Origin: Pagrus major
Lineage: Eukaryota; Chordata; Actinopteri; Spariformes; Sparidae
Length of the DNA: 64,000 nucleotides
Assembly (NCBI RefSeq): GCF_040436345.1
Contig: NC_133216.1
Span: 15,518,110 to 15,582,109, forward strand
Direction of reading: 5' to 3'
How positions within the stretch are numbered: the stretch's first letter is position 1; each line of letters begins with the position of its first letter. The position numbers and the translations under genes were made by a program. Shown here piece by piece: positions 10,400 to 24,000 of this stretch. The notes under the pieces were generated by a model. That model ran no database searches, was not told the origin of the DNA, and saw only the letters and a program-made list of their open reading frames with translations.

Positions 10400-13037
10400 C
10401 CAAACCCAACCAGTCATCAAATGATTTCAGAGAACATGACATGACTCAAAGAAACAGGCGATCGGTAGGAAAACCCTGAAGCGACAAAGTGATACCTGCC
10501 GGAAAATAAACATTACAGGTCACGTTGTTGTACGTGGGATCCCCGTATTAAAATTCTGTGCAGGAACCAGGGCAGTGGTTTCTGAGCTTCTAAATTAAGG
10601 TACAAACACTTCCTCTTTCAGGCTCGCTCGTTTTAAAAAAGTCCCGCTTCACATTGAATGCAATCATTGTCAACAGGGCTGAGTTCTCAGATAAATGTAC
10701 CTCTATATTTTCACATCAAATGTTAGGTAAAAGCAGCTCTTTATTGAGATGAAGCAGATCCTTGGCAGCGGTAGACAAATCATGGGACTAAACTTCTCCA
10801 TGCGCAGCATACATAACATACAGGGGAAGTGAGACAACTTTTGGTTAGACCTTTTAGGTTAGGAGAAGCATCTGTCTTTGAATTAAAAGTATCACATGTT
10901 GCTGGTTATGCAGTACGTGTCCACTGATGATCACTGAATGTAGATCATAGGTCATCGTCTTTTTATACCATTCTACGTTTTGCTGGATTAACCTGTGAGA
11001 AGGTACTGGGGGAAACATTTTCTGTGAAGTCCCATAGTGCAAACTATAATCTGTATACTTTGCCCACTTGCAGGTTAATTAACAAATTATCTACAATAGG
11101 TTAACTCTCGCACTTGAATTTAGTCTACAGATAATTTCCAGCAGTTCCAGATGTTGAGCATAAAAAAAGACTTACTTGAGCGGGTACCAAGAATACCATT
11201 TGTAACTTGTGCACCTGTGAGGAATAAATCTTAAATCAATTTAAATTGACAGCACCTGCCTTGAGATTTCCCCTTATATAAAACCAGCACAAATGAGAGT
11301 TTTGTCAGGATTAGCAAACCTTTTGGAAGACGAGATCATGGTGATGGTAGAAGAGACTGAGGCCAGGCAACGTGTTTTATTCGATGGATTAAAAAGTGGG
11401 TCTCCTGATTCCACACAGCTTTAATTGATACATATCACATTGTTTATACAACCTCATGCAAAGTTTGCCACTTGATCTGCATTGTCACCTGGCTTCATCT
11501 GTCATTACTTCCACCATGGAGGTTATGTGCCCAACCATGTCTATTTGTTGGTTAGTTGGTTTGTCAACAGGATGCAAAAATTACTGAATAGATTTCCACA
11601 AAACTTGAGGAATTTGGAGGATGGGTCTTTTTCCATGCTTTTCCCTAACATTGTGAGATAGGGCAACATCTTTGTTGATTTCTCAGGGAATAATGCATGG
11701 AACCAGGCATAGTAAGTGGGCTGGCATCTATGAGTGAGTACAATTTGATGCAGATCCAAATAAAAATATGGATCTATTAGATTTAAATATGTTTTCGTAA
11801 AGGGAAGTCTTTTTCAGCTGCTATATATGTTAACAAATATGGATACAAACCTGCAACTCCACCAATGTGCAGCTGAGACAATGGGGATTCAGAAAGCTAC
11901 CAACAGTAGTTAGGCTTCATTGAATTAACAGGGGCCTTGGCTATTCTAGTTTCAATCTGTGGCACAGTGCTATAATTCATGCATGGCCAATGATCGATGA
12001 CTGTCAGTATCTCAGCACGTGGTAATGCAGATGCACAGTCATACTGAGGGGAGGAACAGACCAAGACAGCTGTGGGTAGTTAACTGAAAATTGATTTGTC
12101 ACATTATAGAAATGAAAATGGGAAAAGTAACCTATCCCACAGAGCTATACATGTGTGAATCACAAGTGCAACTGCACTGCAATTTGTTGAAAAACAAAGT
12201 ATGTATTTTGGAAACTGAAGTAATTTCCCCCAGATTAAAAAAAACTGGTGGAAGTTTTGTGGAGATTCACAACTGAGCATAAAAAACAAGAACAAAAGAA
12301 CATAAACAAGAAGTGTTTTGTCGTACTCAGACAAAAGAAAGTGGTACATGTGACTGCCTGGCATGTGTTTGCCTTTTCACTACCAAGGCATTGTGAGAAC
12401 AACAAGACTTTTACATTTTTTGTGACATAAAAAGTCTATGTCTGAGCTTGAATATAATGAGATATGGGAGAAAGAGAAAAAAGTTTTTAAACATTGGACC
12501 CCAGTAAGTGGAGCTTTTGTCATTGATATGTTTCTGTGTTGTTAAATATGGAATCAACACAGAGAGGGGAGCCTAAAGTCAACTAAAATGAGATCATTTA
12601 TATAAAAAGCTTTCTAACCCCATTTTTGATGGGGTAAAAAGGTATAAAGTCGACCTTTGTTCACCTTAATGTAGGCAGAAACAGAGCATGATTTAGTTTC
12701 GTTAGGGGAAAAACAATGAGACATTAAAAATCTGCCAGCTATAGAAAGTATCAAAAAGGTAGTAGATATGTGACTTTTGAAGGAAGTCGCCTGCAGCTTA
12801 CAAGAAAACTGATCCGCCTGGTTGCTGTGGTTGAGCTGTTGATATTCTGCCTTCACCTCAAACGTTGTTCTCATCGGCAGCAGAACGTGCGCATTTGTTT
12901 TTCTGTGGTGTGTTTCATGAGTGTGGGTGTGTGTCTGCATGTGTGTTTGTGTTAACGCCAGAAGCCACGAAATGTCAAACTGACACCGTTCTTGTGACAA
13001 AGAGCAAAACTGACAGTGAAATTGCATATATTCAACA
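10400..13037. other. Intergenic DNA between the convergent il10ra and smim35 genes
   Basis: No exons were recognised. About 11500-11770 resembles a common teleost repeat (TTTGTCAACAGGATGCAAAA, then GATTTCCACAAAACTTGAGG). A TG-rich run lies near 12915-12950. The remainder is AT-rich single-copy-looking sequence. Confidence 0.4.
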
Positions 13038-13043
13038 TTTATT
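13038..13043 (-). terminator. Candidate smim35 polyadenylation signal
   Basis: TTTATT on the + strand is AATAAA on the minus strand, about 385 bases past the proposed smim35 stop codon. Confidence 0.4.
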
Positions 13044-13427
13044 TTTTAAGTCTTTCTTTTACGACAATAAAAGGGCATTAAAGTACAACTTTGCATACAC
13101 AGTAGCATATAATATCCCTCTTTCAAGACAAAGTGGATCCATTTGTTCCCAAGACACAGCTCAGAATCAAAGTTGACCAAGAGTACAGGAACATTGTTCG
13201 AAACTATGACATCACACAAAAACTTAGAAGTACTGTAAAAAAAAATAGCATGGTAAATTCCCTCCTCAACATTCAGGTTGAAACACCAACATGAATTACA
13301 GCAGCAAAATACCGGAACAGATAACAAACATGCTGAAAACTAGATGTGATGCGTGGGAAACGTGGCAGACGAGGGGACTGCTTTCCTGTATGTTGGTTGG
13401 AAGAATCAACTGCCACCAAGACTGGTG

Positions 13428-16133
13428 TCATTTGATGATGCCGCTGACAGAGAAGGGCGGAGAAGACTTCTTTAAGCCGACTTTTCTGTGGATAGAGATC
13501 AGGCACACAGCATGAAGCAGTTGTTTTTATGAGGAAATAAAACTTAGTATTCGAAAGTCCTGTGAGGGTAAATCCACTTACTTGAGCACTTTCTCTTTCA
13601 ATGACGGCTCTGTAGAGGAATAAGAGGAGAAATGTATTTCTATATGACAGTACAAGACAGATTCATCACATTGTAGTCATAATGTTGGCAGCCATGTAAG
13701 CAAGTGCATGCCAGTTTCATAAGTAAAGTATTTGAAAGGTTTGCTTCACCAAAAACATTAAACCCACTTTGCTTTTGTTTGAGCAGGTTTTGAGATGTCT
13801 GTCGTCGGAAAAAAAAGGTTAATGAAATATGAGGAACACATAGCATAGAAAAATATTAAAATTTTGGATGTATTGTCAGGATTACTCTGGATAACGCACA
13901 ACTCACAATCAATTTGTTTTATGCAAACTATTTCAGTTCCTACTGTATGAAAAGTGTTTGGATTATAAAGAGCAACCAGGTTGATGAGATATTGCCATTT
14001 GACTTGAAGACAGGGGTGGGTCTTGTTGTTCTCAGAAAAGAACATGAGTGAAAATAAAAATGTTTTCATGTTCCTTTTTTTAAACAGTACTTCTACTCTT
14101 TAGATGAGTACGGGAATATTTTTAAGCCAGTAATCTACATTTTATCTTCATCACAACTAGCCTGCTCTAAATGGGACCAATTACCCCCCTGGTGCCTCCA
14201 TGTTTGAAAAAACACAGCGAAAGTGGCCTCTTGGATGCTCCTATGGTAGACGAAACATGATAAAGTGGGCTTTCCTGCACGCTGGTACCCCAAAGCATTC
14301 AGCTGGTGCCCTTTTTTTTGTTTTTATCCCTGCCTCTCAAACATCCTGAGTCCACCACTTCATTGATGTAAGTTTCACATACTGTAGGAGAAAACGCTGT
14401 TCGCTAGCTAACATTAGCTATGTTAATTATTTATGTACAACATTAATCTTTGATGTTATAATAATAACATTAAAGTGAAAGTTCAGGCCTTTCGATGCAG
14501 GGTTGTATGAGGTACTTATCCCTAGTCAGTGTATTACCTGCAGTAGATGACCATCAGTTCTCCTCCAAGGATGTTATTAGTCCCATTCATTTCTATGAAA
14601 GCTGCTCAGTGGCGCATGAAGCCAAAATGTGCCCGGCTAACTTGAATGGAGATAAAATTATTTAATCGTGCAGCTCTTCTAGACTTGATTCCTGATAATT
14701 CTGAGTCATTTCGCATGGGTTGTGACGCTCAAAAAAATGTATCCACTGTTTTACAGATGCTTCTTTCACAATGTAAGCTTATGGGAAAAAGTCTTTTTGG
14801 GCCCCAGTGCATCACGTGACAATGTAATTACATGGTTTGCCCAGAAAAACTGGCTTCAAAGCCTGGCGCTCGTCCTGGGGTCCTGCTCTCCCCCTGCATG
14901 GAGAGGCAGTGTGTAGCACCGACTGGGAAGCAGAGCAAGTTATTTATTAACCACATATCTTTTATGCACTTACTTGGGTAGATTTTCAAATGGTAGTTTT
15001 CACTTTGACTTGAGTCATTTTTGAACGGGAGCAATTATACTCTTGAGTGTAGACTTTCAGTTCCTTACCCACCCCTGCTTAAATGTCCTTTTTTCAATGC
15101 TGTGTGCATGACAGTTTCCAATCACTTCCATTGTATTTGAGAGACACATCTATGACCTGGGCCAATAAAACCAAACCAATCTGCATGGTTCAATGGCTCA
15201 AACCACTAGAGCAAAGATTGAAAATATGTTTGGTTTATATTTGTTGTATTTGGTTAATTCTGACTCATTAAAGCTCCACTCACCCTTTTTCTTACAGCAA
15301 TCTTTGCACTTTTTGCATTTGTACTTGCAGCAGAACTGTACAATGGCAATGGTGAAGAGGATCGCCAGGATCCCAAAGCCGACAGCGATCCCTACTGCCG
15401 TGGGGTTTACACTGCTCCCTGCAAATATAAACACAGGGCTAATTAGATTACAGCCATTAGATTAACACATTATCACGGATCGTCTTACAAGTATTCCAGG
15501 AGCGATAAACAAGCCAACTGAAGGACAACAAGTTTCTTAATGAATTTTGCATAGAATTTTATTCCTGACATAAATGATTACCAACTGAAATACTCATCTG
15601 TCGGGCTGCCTGGGCCTAATTGGATCAATAAATCTGTTCATTATGAATGAATATTCGCTCTGATGAAATGAGATTGGGAAATCAATCTCTGGGAGAGAAG
15701 CTGGCTCTGCCTTCATTTGCTCTGGAGACACACTGAAATGAAGAGTGCTGGCACATGACGTAAACAGCTGAGATTTCTGTCCTTTTTCTCTTAACTGTCA
15801 GCAGCAGCAGCAGTTGGAGAAGTCTTGATTACTTAACTTTTTCCATTTGACTCATTGTTTTTAGTGACTCTTTTATATTCTATAAGTTCTATGGAAACAG
15901 CTTGTAAATTATCGTCTCAGGAAACAAGTAGAGCTCATTGACTGTGTGAAATGTACAATAAGGGACCCAACAAAACATTAAAGGACACTGAATCCAAGGA
16001 AGACAGCTACATTTTGCTGAGAAACTAAAGATCTGACTCAGAACTAAACGCAATTTCTTTGAAAGTTGGGCGCCATGTTGGCTTTAAATAGAAATGTGAT
16101 TAAGAATTGAAAAGACTTACCACCATTCCCCAT
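13428..16133 (-). CDS. smim35: Small single-pass membrane protein, SMIM35-like, 4 coding exons
   Basis: Function unknown. It is a predicted 77-residue membrane protein. Exons on the minus strand, in order: 16121-16133, 15284-15418, 13582-13609, 13428-13485. Every junction has a GT donor and a pyrimidine-rich AG acceptor, and phases agree (1, 1, 2). The N-terminus is MGNGGSSVNP, followed by a glycine/isoleucine-rich helix at about 12-32 (AVGIAVGFGILAILFTIAIV), a cysteine/lysine-rich juxtamembrane stretch (CCKYKCKKCKDCCKKK) and a lysine-rich tail ending SVSGIIK. The gene sits between il10ra and tmprss4 on the opposite strand, exactly where human SMIM35 (TMPRSS4-AS1) lies, and this is the main reason for the name. 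The cysteine cluster next to the membrane suggests palmitoylation (inference). Exon 2 is secure. Exons 1, 3 and 4 are tiny and rest on splice signals. If exon 3 does not splice, the frame stops at 13578 and gives 59 residues. Confidence 0.6.
14470..14920. repeat. Dispersed teleost repeat inside the smim35 gene
   Basis: Phrases such as GTTGTATGAGGTACTTATCC followed by TAGTCAGTGTATTACCTGCA, and later CTTCTTTCACAATGTAAGCT and CAGTGCATCACGTGAC, are recalled from common teleost interspersed sequence. It lies in the intron between smim35 exons 2 and 3. Limits are approximate. Confidence 0.45.
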
Positions 16134-17042
16134 AGCTGACTAGCCAGGCTGTCCAATGTTATGACTCGTCTGTCTTCTCTCTTAACTGACCTTTCGGTGT
16201 TGAGCTCTGTCACTAACTTGCTCGACTTCACATCAGTCTTCATTAAATGGTTTGTCTTGACTGTGAAGAAAACAACACAGAGTAATCTCTAATCTTCCTC
16301 CTTTACGTACTTCTGCCCGTCCATGTCCCCATACCAGTCATTCTTTTAAACCGGTCCATCTTCTTTTCTTACCTGTCCTCCACCCTTCCTTCATTGGTAA
16401 ATGTCGACGACCTGTCGTTCTCACATGAACAGCCAATCAACCCTTGCTTTAAAAATTTACACTGAGTACTTTGATACTCTGCAGTACAACAACTTTTTCA
16501 GACATTCACCCTTTTATTTGGCTGTCTCACCAAGATCCAACAGGAAACTCAAACACAATCAGAACCGTCAGCCACTCTGGTCTTGTCAAGTCTCAGGACA
16601 ACTATCTTGAAACTACAACATGAAGTGTCCTTCTTTGGTCACTCAGGTTGCCATTACCGCAATGGCAACCTCTCCTCAACAAATCATTAACAGACAGCCA
16701 GGTACAGTAGTAACACCTGAATTAGGTGGTGCATGGGGACTCCCTGTTGGACGACTGAGTTGTTACACCTCTTCATCATCAGTGATGAAAATAAAGGCTA
16801 ACGAAACCAATATAAGCGTGGGCTGGAAACAGAACCAAGACATGTGACTCACACAAGAGCACTCTGACTCACAAAAAAACACAGAAAAATACTCAAAACC
16901 TACTTACAGGAAACGTTTATCAGATAGTGTAAAAGGTTACAAATGAAATTATTTCCATTCAGATTAAAAGTTATGCTATAACACAGCAAACATGTGACGT
17001 CAGGGAGATGTTCAGATCATGTCTGTTTAAGGTCCATCAGTC

Positions 17043-17285
17043 CAGACCCACTTTTGTACATCTGGACGTTCAGAACTGGTTCAATATTTGGATGTCTAGC
17101 CAACCCTTTTGGAAATCTATCGATGTGCAACACAGATTAATTATTTAAACATCTGGCTGGAGAACTTCTTGGACGTCTACGGTCGTATAAAACAGGTTTG
17201 CTATCTGAATTTCTGACTGAGACCCCTCTTGGACGTCTGTGGACGTGCAACATGGGTTGAACATTTAAATGGCTATTTTAATTAT
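17043..17285. repeat. Diverged 60-bp tandem repeat, about four units
   Basis: Units begin near 17053, 17108, 17168 and 17229 with related phrases (CATCTGGACGTTC, TTGGAAATCTATCGATGTGC, TTGGACGTCTACGGTCGTA, TTGGACGTCTGTGGACGTGC), giving a period of about 60-61 bp. The GGACGTC core recurs. There is no open frame through the array. Divergence suggests an old array. Confidence 0.65.
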
Positions 17286-17584
17286 TTTATGCATTCATTT
17301 CTTTAAGAGGAAGGTGGTCAGCTGGTCCCAGGTCTGCTGAAGCTCTGTTATCCTACCACATGACTCTTTTCAAAAGTCGACAATGACTGAAGCTACAGCA
17401 GGAGTATGGCTAGCACTAACCGCTATTTACAGACAGATTAACAGTGTGCAATGCAGCAGGCTGGTTGGCTGAAGTCAACATCAGACAAATGTGCTGACAG
17501 TGATGCAGTGCACACAGTATGTGATGCTTCCAAACTGCTTCTGCTTTTTGTCATATTGTAAATATTCAAGCTAACGGTGTGCAT

Positions 17585-17931
17585 TTTAAGCAACATGTAA
17601 CATTTTTACCTTAAATTAACAGCTTCTAAATCACGTTGATGGTACAGTGTCCTGTAATAGTGTGAATGGTGTCTCTGTCTCAGCCACTCCGCCCCCCCAT
17701 CACTTGTTTCTGCACTATGTAACTTCAGTGAGAGGGTAGGATCACAGCTTTACATACATGTTTACTTCAACATACAAGTTTTCAACGCATAACATTGTGA
17801 TGACATAATGAGTTAGCCTGGCAGATTGTTAAAGACCTGGGATTTGTATATACGACAGTGGTGCCATACTCAGAAACTGTGGGGGGCGCCAAATCGCACA
17901 AAATGCCAATCTCTACATAATGTTGCTTAAA
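17585..17931. mobile_element. MITE copy B, compact form
   Basis: The 12-bp perfect terminal inverted repeats are TTTAAGCAACAT (17585-17596) and ATGTTGCTTAAA (17920-17931). The body of about 347 bp aligns by eye with copy A (2953-3753) apart from copy A's extra interior. It is non-coding and a typical short non-autonomous DNA transposon. Confidence 0.8.
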
Positions 17932-17949
17932 CTAGTCATGCTTATTAGT

Positions 17950-20760
17950 GTAGCATGATGAAGAGAGTCCGAAAAGTAGAGGCCAAAGTAAGCACACGAA
18001 AAAAGACAAACTTTTGTTTTATTTGGACATGGATGATATATTTCAACTACAGATAGGTGGAGGTGAAGGAGTGAACACACCTGTATTTGACAGACAATGA
18101 TGAAAACAAATCATATCTTGTGGGGAGGCAGTAGTATGACAGTGTTTTTCTTTTTCTTTTCTTTTTTTAATCTCACTGCTCAAGTAACTTCTTCAGTAAG
18201 TATGTTTTTTGGCAACTCTACCCTCCTCTGGCTATAAACAGATACTATCTTGCTGTCGCATGTGTAGGGTAGATTGTTTTTTCTCACATGGTTTTGCACA
18301 ATTGAAAACATGGAATTATCCACAATCAACCACTTTATTTCTTCACATATTGGCGGGAAAGTACTGTGGTCACGTACTTATGCCAGGAATGAAATAAAGT
18401 AAAAGATCTGCATTCACTTCCATGATTAGATATGAAAGCTTTGTGTCAAAATTGAAAGTTCTGGACTTCATTATGAAAGCTTGTCTCTTTCTTAGATTTT
18501 AATGACTGCCTGACGAACACGTAATAAGTGTTTAACACCCGATGGCTGGTCTAACTCATTGTGGTGTTTTCCCTTTTAAATGATAAGAACAGCATAACAG
18601 ATAAATGGGGTGATGATTAACAATCACTACGAACTCAAATAATGTATCTTAAGTTCTAATCTTAAAGACATGTCATACAGTGTTATCAGTTCTGGGTGGA
18701 GGAAACTTTCCTGTTATTTAACCTGTGTGGGTGATTCACAATCTTGAGATGACGATGATGAGTCTAACCGCAGAATGTGACCACGAAACATGTTCGAGGT
18801 TTTTTACAGAAAGTTTCCTGCCTTCCATTTACCAACATGTACCCGGATGGGTGACTGCAGATCGTACTGATAAACAAGACTAAATTCTTGCACTGACAAT
18901 TACTGCTGATGGACCGTTGAAATCATGTGATATTCAAGTTCCCCTTTCATCCACCACATGTACAGAGTCAGCCTTTTTTTCTTCCTTTATTTATCTATCT
19001 GTATCTAACTGTGACTTGTTTTCCAGATTCTAGGTGTAGATTTGAGCCTATCTCAACCTGTTGGTTAAATTAAATTCTGGTGTTGGTATAGATGCTGGCA
19101 CTCTTCCATGCCCCTGACAATGGGAAAACTCTAAAAGCAAATGAGTGCAGAGAAACTGGAGTTTCTCCTCAATTACTACTTTATATGTCCTAAATTTTCC
19201 TGTCCTCTATTCTCTCTCTCTGTTGTCTCCTCTCATGACTAGCAAATGCAAACATGCTTAAAACTAAGATGTTGCACACGGTAAACATTATACCTGACAA
19301 ACAATACCGTGTTTACATTGTCGCTGTGAGCATTAATCGGGCATCTAACCGAAAACCCATCAAAAAGACCCGTTGACTTCAAGAAGAGGGAACTGGAGGG
19401 TCAAAAACGCTAACCATTCCAGGTTTTAGGACTCATTCCTAAGGCTGTCTATATAAAGGGCTATTTTAGTGCTTCCATGTGTTTCCTGCTGCTTCCAGTC
19501 GTTCTGCAAAACTAAAATAACAACAACAATCTTCCAGCTGTAGCTTCATATTTAACGAACAGACAAACAGACACAAGTGTGCTATTCATTGAACAGTTCC
19601 TTAAATGTCAGACAATCACACCTGGCTAAATGTCAGCCGGATCTGTGAAAAAACAACAATGGTAAAACTGTATTCCTAACAAAGTCTTATGTTTTGTTTC
19701 ATAAATATATAAAAATCTCAAAAATACATTTTCACATATGTAGCCTATGCCTGTGTGTCTGTACGTTCATGAGGTGAGCGCTAACAATCAGCAGTGAGAA
19801 CATTTTTTTCAGGAAATATTTTTGAGATTTCTTGTTAATATGACAGCCATTTTCCAGTAAACAATTATATGTTACCATTACATCACAAAGAGAAGTGTCA
19901 CAGATCCTCTTTACAGTGATCAAGACAATAAAGTTATCGGGCAACAGAGCCCTCTGTATGATATCATCTGTCTCTATGTCATGATTGATAAATTACGACG
20001 AAACATGCCGCCTTCTAATGTTGCAAGTGATGTATTTCAGATTTCTCAGCAGACAACACAAGTTCTTCCTTGTACTGTAAATCCATTCAATTAAAAGTGT
20101 CGGGCAGATAAGGTGGGCGTTCACTGACAATAAAACCATAGAGTGTTTTGTGCTCCCAACGGACAATGACACAGTGACTTGGATCCCAGTTAAACCTCAT
20201 GACACAGTTTGAATGCCTAAGATAACATGTTTTGGAATTAAATATATAGAAAATGTACAACATTTTGGACAGAACTTGTTAATTATCACAGACAATCTTG
20301 GTGACTTCTTTGTTTTATCCTGTCTTTTCATGTGTTTTCCCTTCTCTTTCTTCTGTCCTATATTCAGGAAGAGTCACTCGGACTCTTCTTCTTGGTTATT
20401 TTCCAAATTCCATTTTTTAAATCACTCTATTTAACCTTAAATGCAACACATAACAGACCCAAACAGTATTCACTTGAAAAGAATTTAGTCTTTTGCAAGA
20501 CTTTTCTTTTTAATTTGAAGCATTTCTAACAAGATTTGGACCATTTTCAGAAACAAAAAGAAAATGGTTTTGTGTAAAACATGTTTGTGGGTTTACCAGA
20601 TGACAGCGAGACAACATACATTCTTTGGAGTCCAGGAAACATGAAATGTGAAGCCGTTAATCATTAACCAGTTATTTTTCACCTGCACTTCCCCTTACGT
20701 TTCTCGTAAATATCAAGTTTCACAAAATGCCCACCTGTGTCGACAAAACTGAGGTGGTGT
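17950..20760. other. Intergenic DNA, no gene recognised
   Basis: There is no splice-supported coding exon or recognisable protein. The T-rich run at 18140-18170 is the only evident compositional feature. This region separates smim35 from the proposed first exon of tmprss4 and could hold their regulatory sequence, but no specific element can be named. Confidence 0.35.
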
Positions 20761-20764
20761 GCTT

Positions 20765-20993
20765 GAGAGAGAGAGCGAGAGAGAGAGACGCAGACTGAGA
20801 AAGGTTGTTTGTTGTGGAAGTGGAGGACAGAGAGGTGGAGATGAGGGAACTCTGAAGGGTGTTACCTGCTGAAAGAATAAAAAGTCTTCAGGAAACGATG
20901 CTGAACTTCATACTTCAGGGATACTTTTCTCAACCAGTTTTCTCACTGATCTACAGATGCTTTTTTGACAAGGAGTGACAGCTGCTTTTACAG
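20765..20993 (+). other. tmprss4: Candidate non-coding first exon of tmprss4
   Basis: The stretch ends in a strong donor, ACAG|GTGAGG, at 20993/20994 and contains no long open frame. It is preceded by a GA-rich run as seen near some promoters. A second non-coding segment with a good acceptor (GTCAGCAG at 24681-24688) would join it to the start-codon exon 24689-25017. The pairing is an inference; transcript evidence is needed. Confidence 0.35.
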
Positions 20994-21030
20994 GTGAGGA
21001 ACCGTACAATTAAATATGACAAATGATTTC

Positions 21031-21032
<2 letters not shown>

Positions 21033-21073
<41 letters not shown>

Positions 21074-21082
21074 GTGTGTGTG
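21033..21082. repeat. TG dinucleotide microsatellite
   Basis: A run of about 24 TG units with one interruption (CG), just after the proposed tmprss4 first exon donor. Confidence 0.9.
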
Positions 21083-24000
21083 ACATGAGGGTGTTTTTTT
21101 TATCACCTCTGTTTATCACATTTCCTCAGGAACAAAATCACTGCGTTGGCATTTAGAAGAATTATCGGCACACTGTATCAGCGGTATATGATTTGTTATT
21201 TATGGAGGTAGAATCAGAAAAGAACTTTGATCCATCTGTTTAAATCTCATACTAAACTTTGGTAAACCACCCTTATCAGACAGGGTGTGCATTATACTTT
21301 CAAGGAAAGCTCCCGGTCTTACAGGTGGGGGAGGCGATTCTGGAGGATTGATCCGATTGTTGAGTCTCATTCCCAGGTTGACAGATACGCTTTGCGACGG
21401 TATTCAGCATGAAATTCTAACCCGAAAACCTTCGTATCTGACCTTTAATTCACTGTTATCCAACACGTTCTTACAAGTTTGATGTCAATGTTTTTTTCAA
21501 GGTGCCTCATGGTCCTGCCTTGTGTTGAATAATATGATCTAAAGTCAACATTTGGAGGTGTTAAATTCTGCTTATAAGTTCAATTAAAATGAAATATGTG
21601 AAACTTAATAAGCTCCTTTGTAAGTAAGAGATCAGATTTGTGTTCAAAGTTGGACTACTGTTATTTTTTCATGTTCAAGTGTCCTATGCTTTGTTCAAAA
21701 TTGGTAAAATGAAATGCTTCAACTTCACAGAAAGATCTCTGCCGAGGTTTCTCAGTATTTTGGAGAGAATTTGAATGTCTCACTTACTCTTGTTTCCAAG
21801 TCAATGAGACATGAGACAACATTTACCAAAGATGCTGTCAGAGAAAAAGGAGTACAGTTGTTTGAAAACACTTGCAATTGGCTCCACTTCTCTAAGTTGG
21901 CCCAAATTCTTAATTTCATTGTGGACACACATTGTGTTAATATGTAACCTATCTGGACTATAAACTGCTTGGGAAGTAGTCGTCCTTGACCTTTACAGGC
22001 ACCCAGTTTCAAAGCAAAACAACTTTAGCAGATTCGACATGTGCTTTCATTGACAAAGACATGTAGAGTAATGAATAATGACTTTCATCAGTCGGATGTG
22101 GATTGTGTGTTTGGCTGTCGCGCTGTGAGGGCTGATGGGATTATGAACAAAATGAAGCAGCGGAACAATAAAAAGCCTAGAGTCAAACAAGGGCATACAA
22201 TAGATTTATTGGATCTCTGAATTGTCCTCATCTTCTCTTTTATGGCATGTACAAACATCTCATCAGCCATTGTTCAACCATGTCAGCCAGGGTAAACATT
22301 GTGACTGCACACTATTCATCTGATTTCGAGTGGAAACTCTGAGGGAAGTGTGCTGTATTATAGAGGGAACGAAAGATGAATGATTTACTATAAATACAAT
22401 TGATGTTAGTACAGTCTGTAAACACACACTGTGGTCTTTTTATTAACCCCATAATTTTAATCTAAAAGACACTATACTGACTTTACCTGAGATCAGTCAG
22501 GCAAACACACAAATAAAAGTCATGCACCAGATTTCATACCAGGGTGGAGCCTCTGAATGTTTTGGCTACTGCATGGCAACCTGAATATCAACAAGTTTCA
22601 CAGAGGTTATATGAGTTATTAGAAACCTCAGAGGAGAACGTTCAGAGGTGATCAGACTCATACATATACACATGTTTCTATCTACCCACCCTAATTGATA
22701 CATCTATCAATATATCTATTTTTGCATATACTGTGCACTCTGACACAGTCACTTAGTCCATAAACCAAGCTTTATACGAGAGTAAAGGTTGGGAATGAGC
22801 ATCACGGTTCACTGAATTTAATAGCCCAGGTCAAACAACACAGTCAGCTGCTGTTTCTAACAATGGCTCTTTCTCTTCAGCCAACCTTATCAGCCTTTTT
22901 TCTCACACTCCCAACTTTTTTCCTTCAGTTGTCTCTGCTCAGTGTCCCATAACACTCGCAGTGGCTTCATTTCTAGAAGCTCTGACCTAGTGACTGGAGT
23001 GGCCATTGGGTGCATCGTTAAAGGGTGATATAACACTTGAGTCACGTAGGACAGAAAGTTGCTGCTGGTTGAAACGTGGCATGTCGCATCTGGTCACAAC
23101 TGGATGTGTGAGAATTTTTTTTTCAGAGACTTAGGTGTGCCTACAACCGCAGCATTCTTGAGTGTTTTACAGAAACCAATTTCGGATATTTCAACTAACC
23201 CTTTGATTAGATCAAATCTATATTAAAATATATTTTTTAAATACATCACAGTCTTGGCTTAGCAACCATCTGCTGGTCTTTTTGGTCCAGACTGAAATAT
23301 CTCAACTATTACTGATGGATTGCTATGATATTGGGAAATCATGTTCCCCAGAAGATGAACACTAGTGAATGTCTTCTACTGGCACCATGAGGTTGATATC
23401 TTAATTTTTTTAGTGTAAACCCAATCGCCAGAAAAGTGTTTGGCTTAAAGTACCAGTTTTGGTCGCCACGATCATGGATGGAAATGTCCCCAGGTCTCCT
23501 TAAAAGAGAACACCCGCCTTTCAAGCCACAACTCGGCTGTTAAGCAGCCTTGTTGGCTTGTTGTAACTACTGTCCCCTTCATCTTCCAATGTAAAAGTCA
23601 GCTAATAAGCATATAATGTGAACGTGATATGCCACGTTTGCTACCAGCGTCAACCTTGGACATATCTGTGGTTTGCAGAAAGGTTAAGTGCTAACATTAT
23701 ATCCTGGCGACTGTGCTTGATATTTGTTCTCGTCAGGATCAATTATAATAATGTTGGCGATCCCCTTACTTTCAATTAAAATTCACTATCAGCATGTCAT
23801 TTTTAATTTGTCCAATACCTTGCTCTAAATACCTGCAAAACTAATCATCTTCCCAAAGGCCTCAGCTGTACTTTGTGTTTAATGCTAAATAGCAAGAGAT
23901 AGCACATGGTGAACGGTTATTGTGACCGTTTTGGATCACTGGTATTGATATTAAAGGGGCTCTATGTAACAATCTGTAGCAATGTTTATGTATTAATCAC

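Noticed and set aside
12614-13027. Minus-strand 137-residue frame downstream of smim35.
   Set aside because: It includes a TH-repeat from a TG/CA run and shows no family features or splice context.
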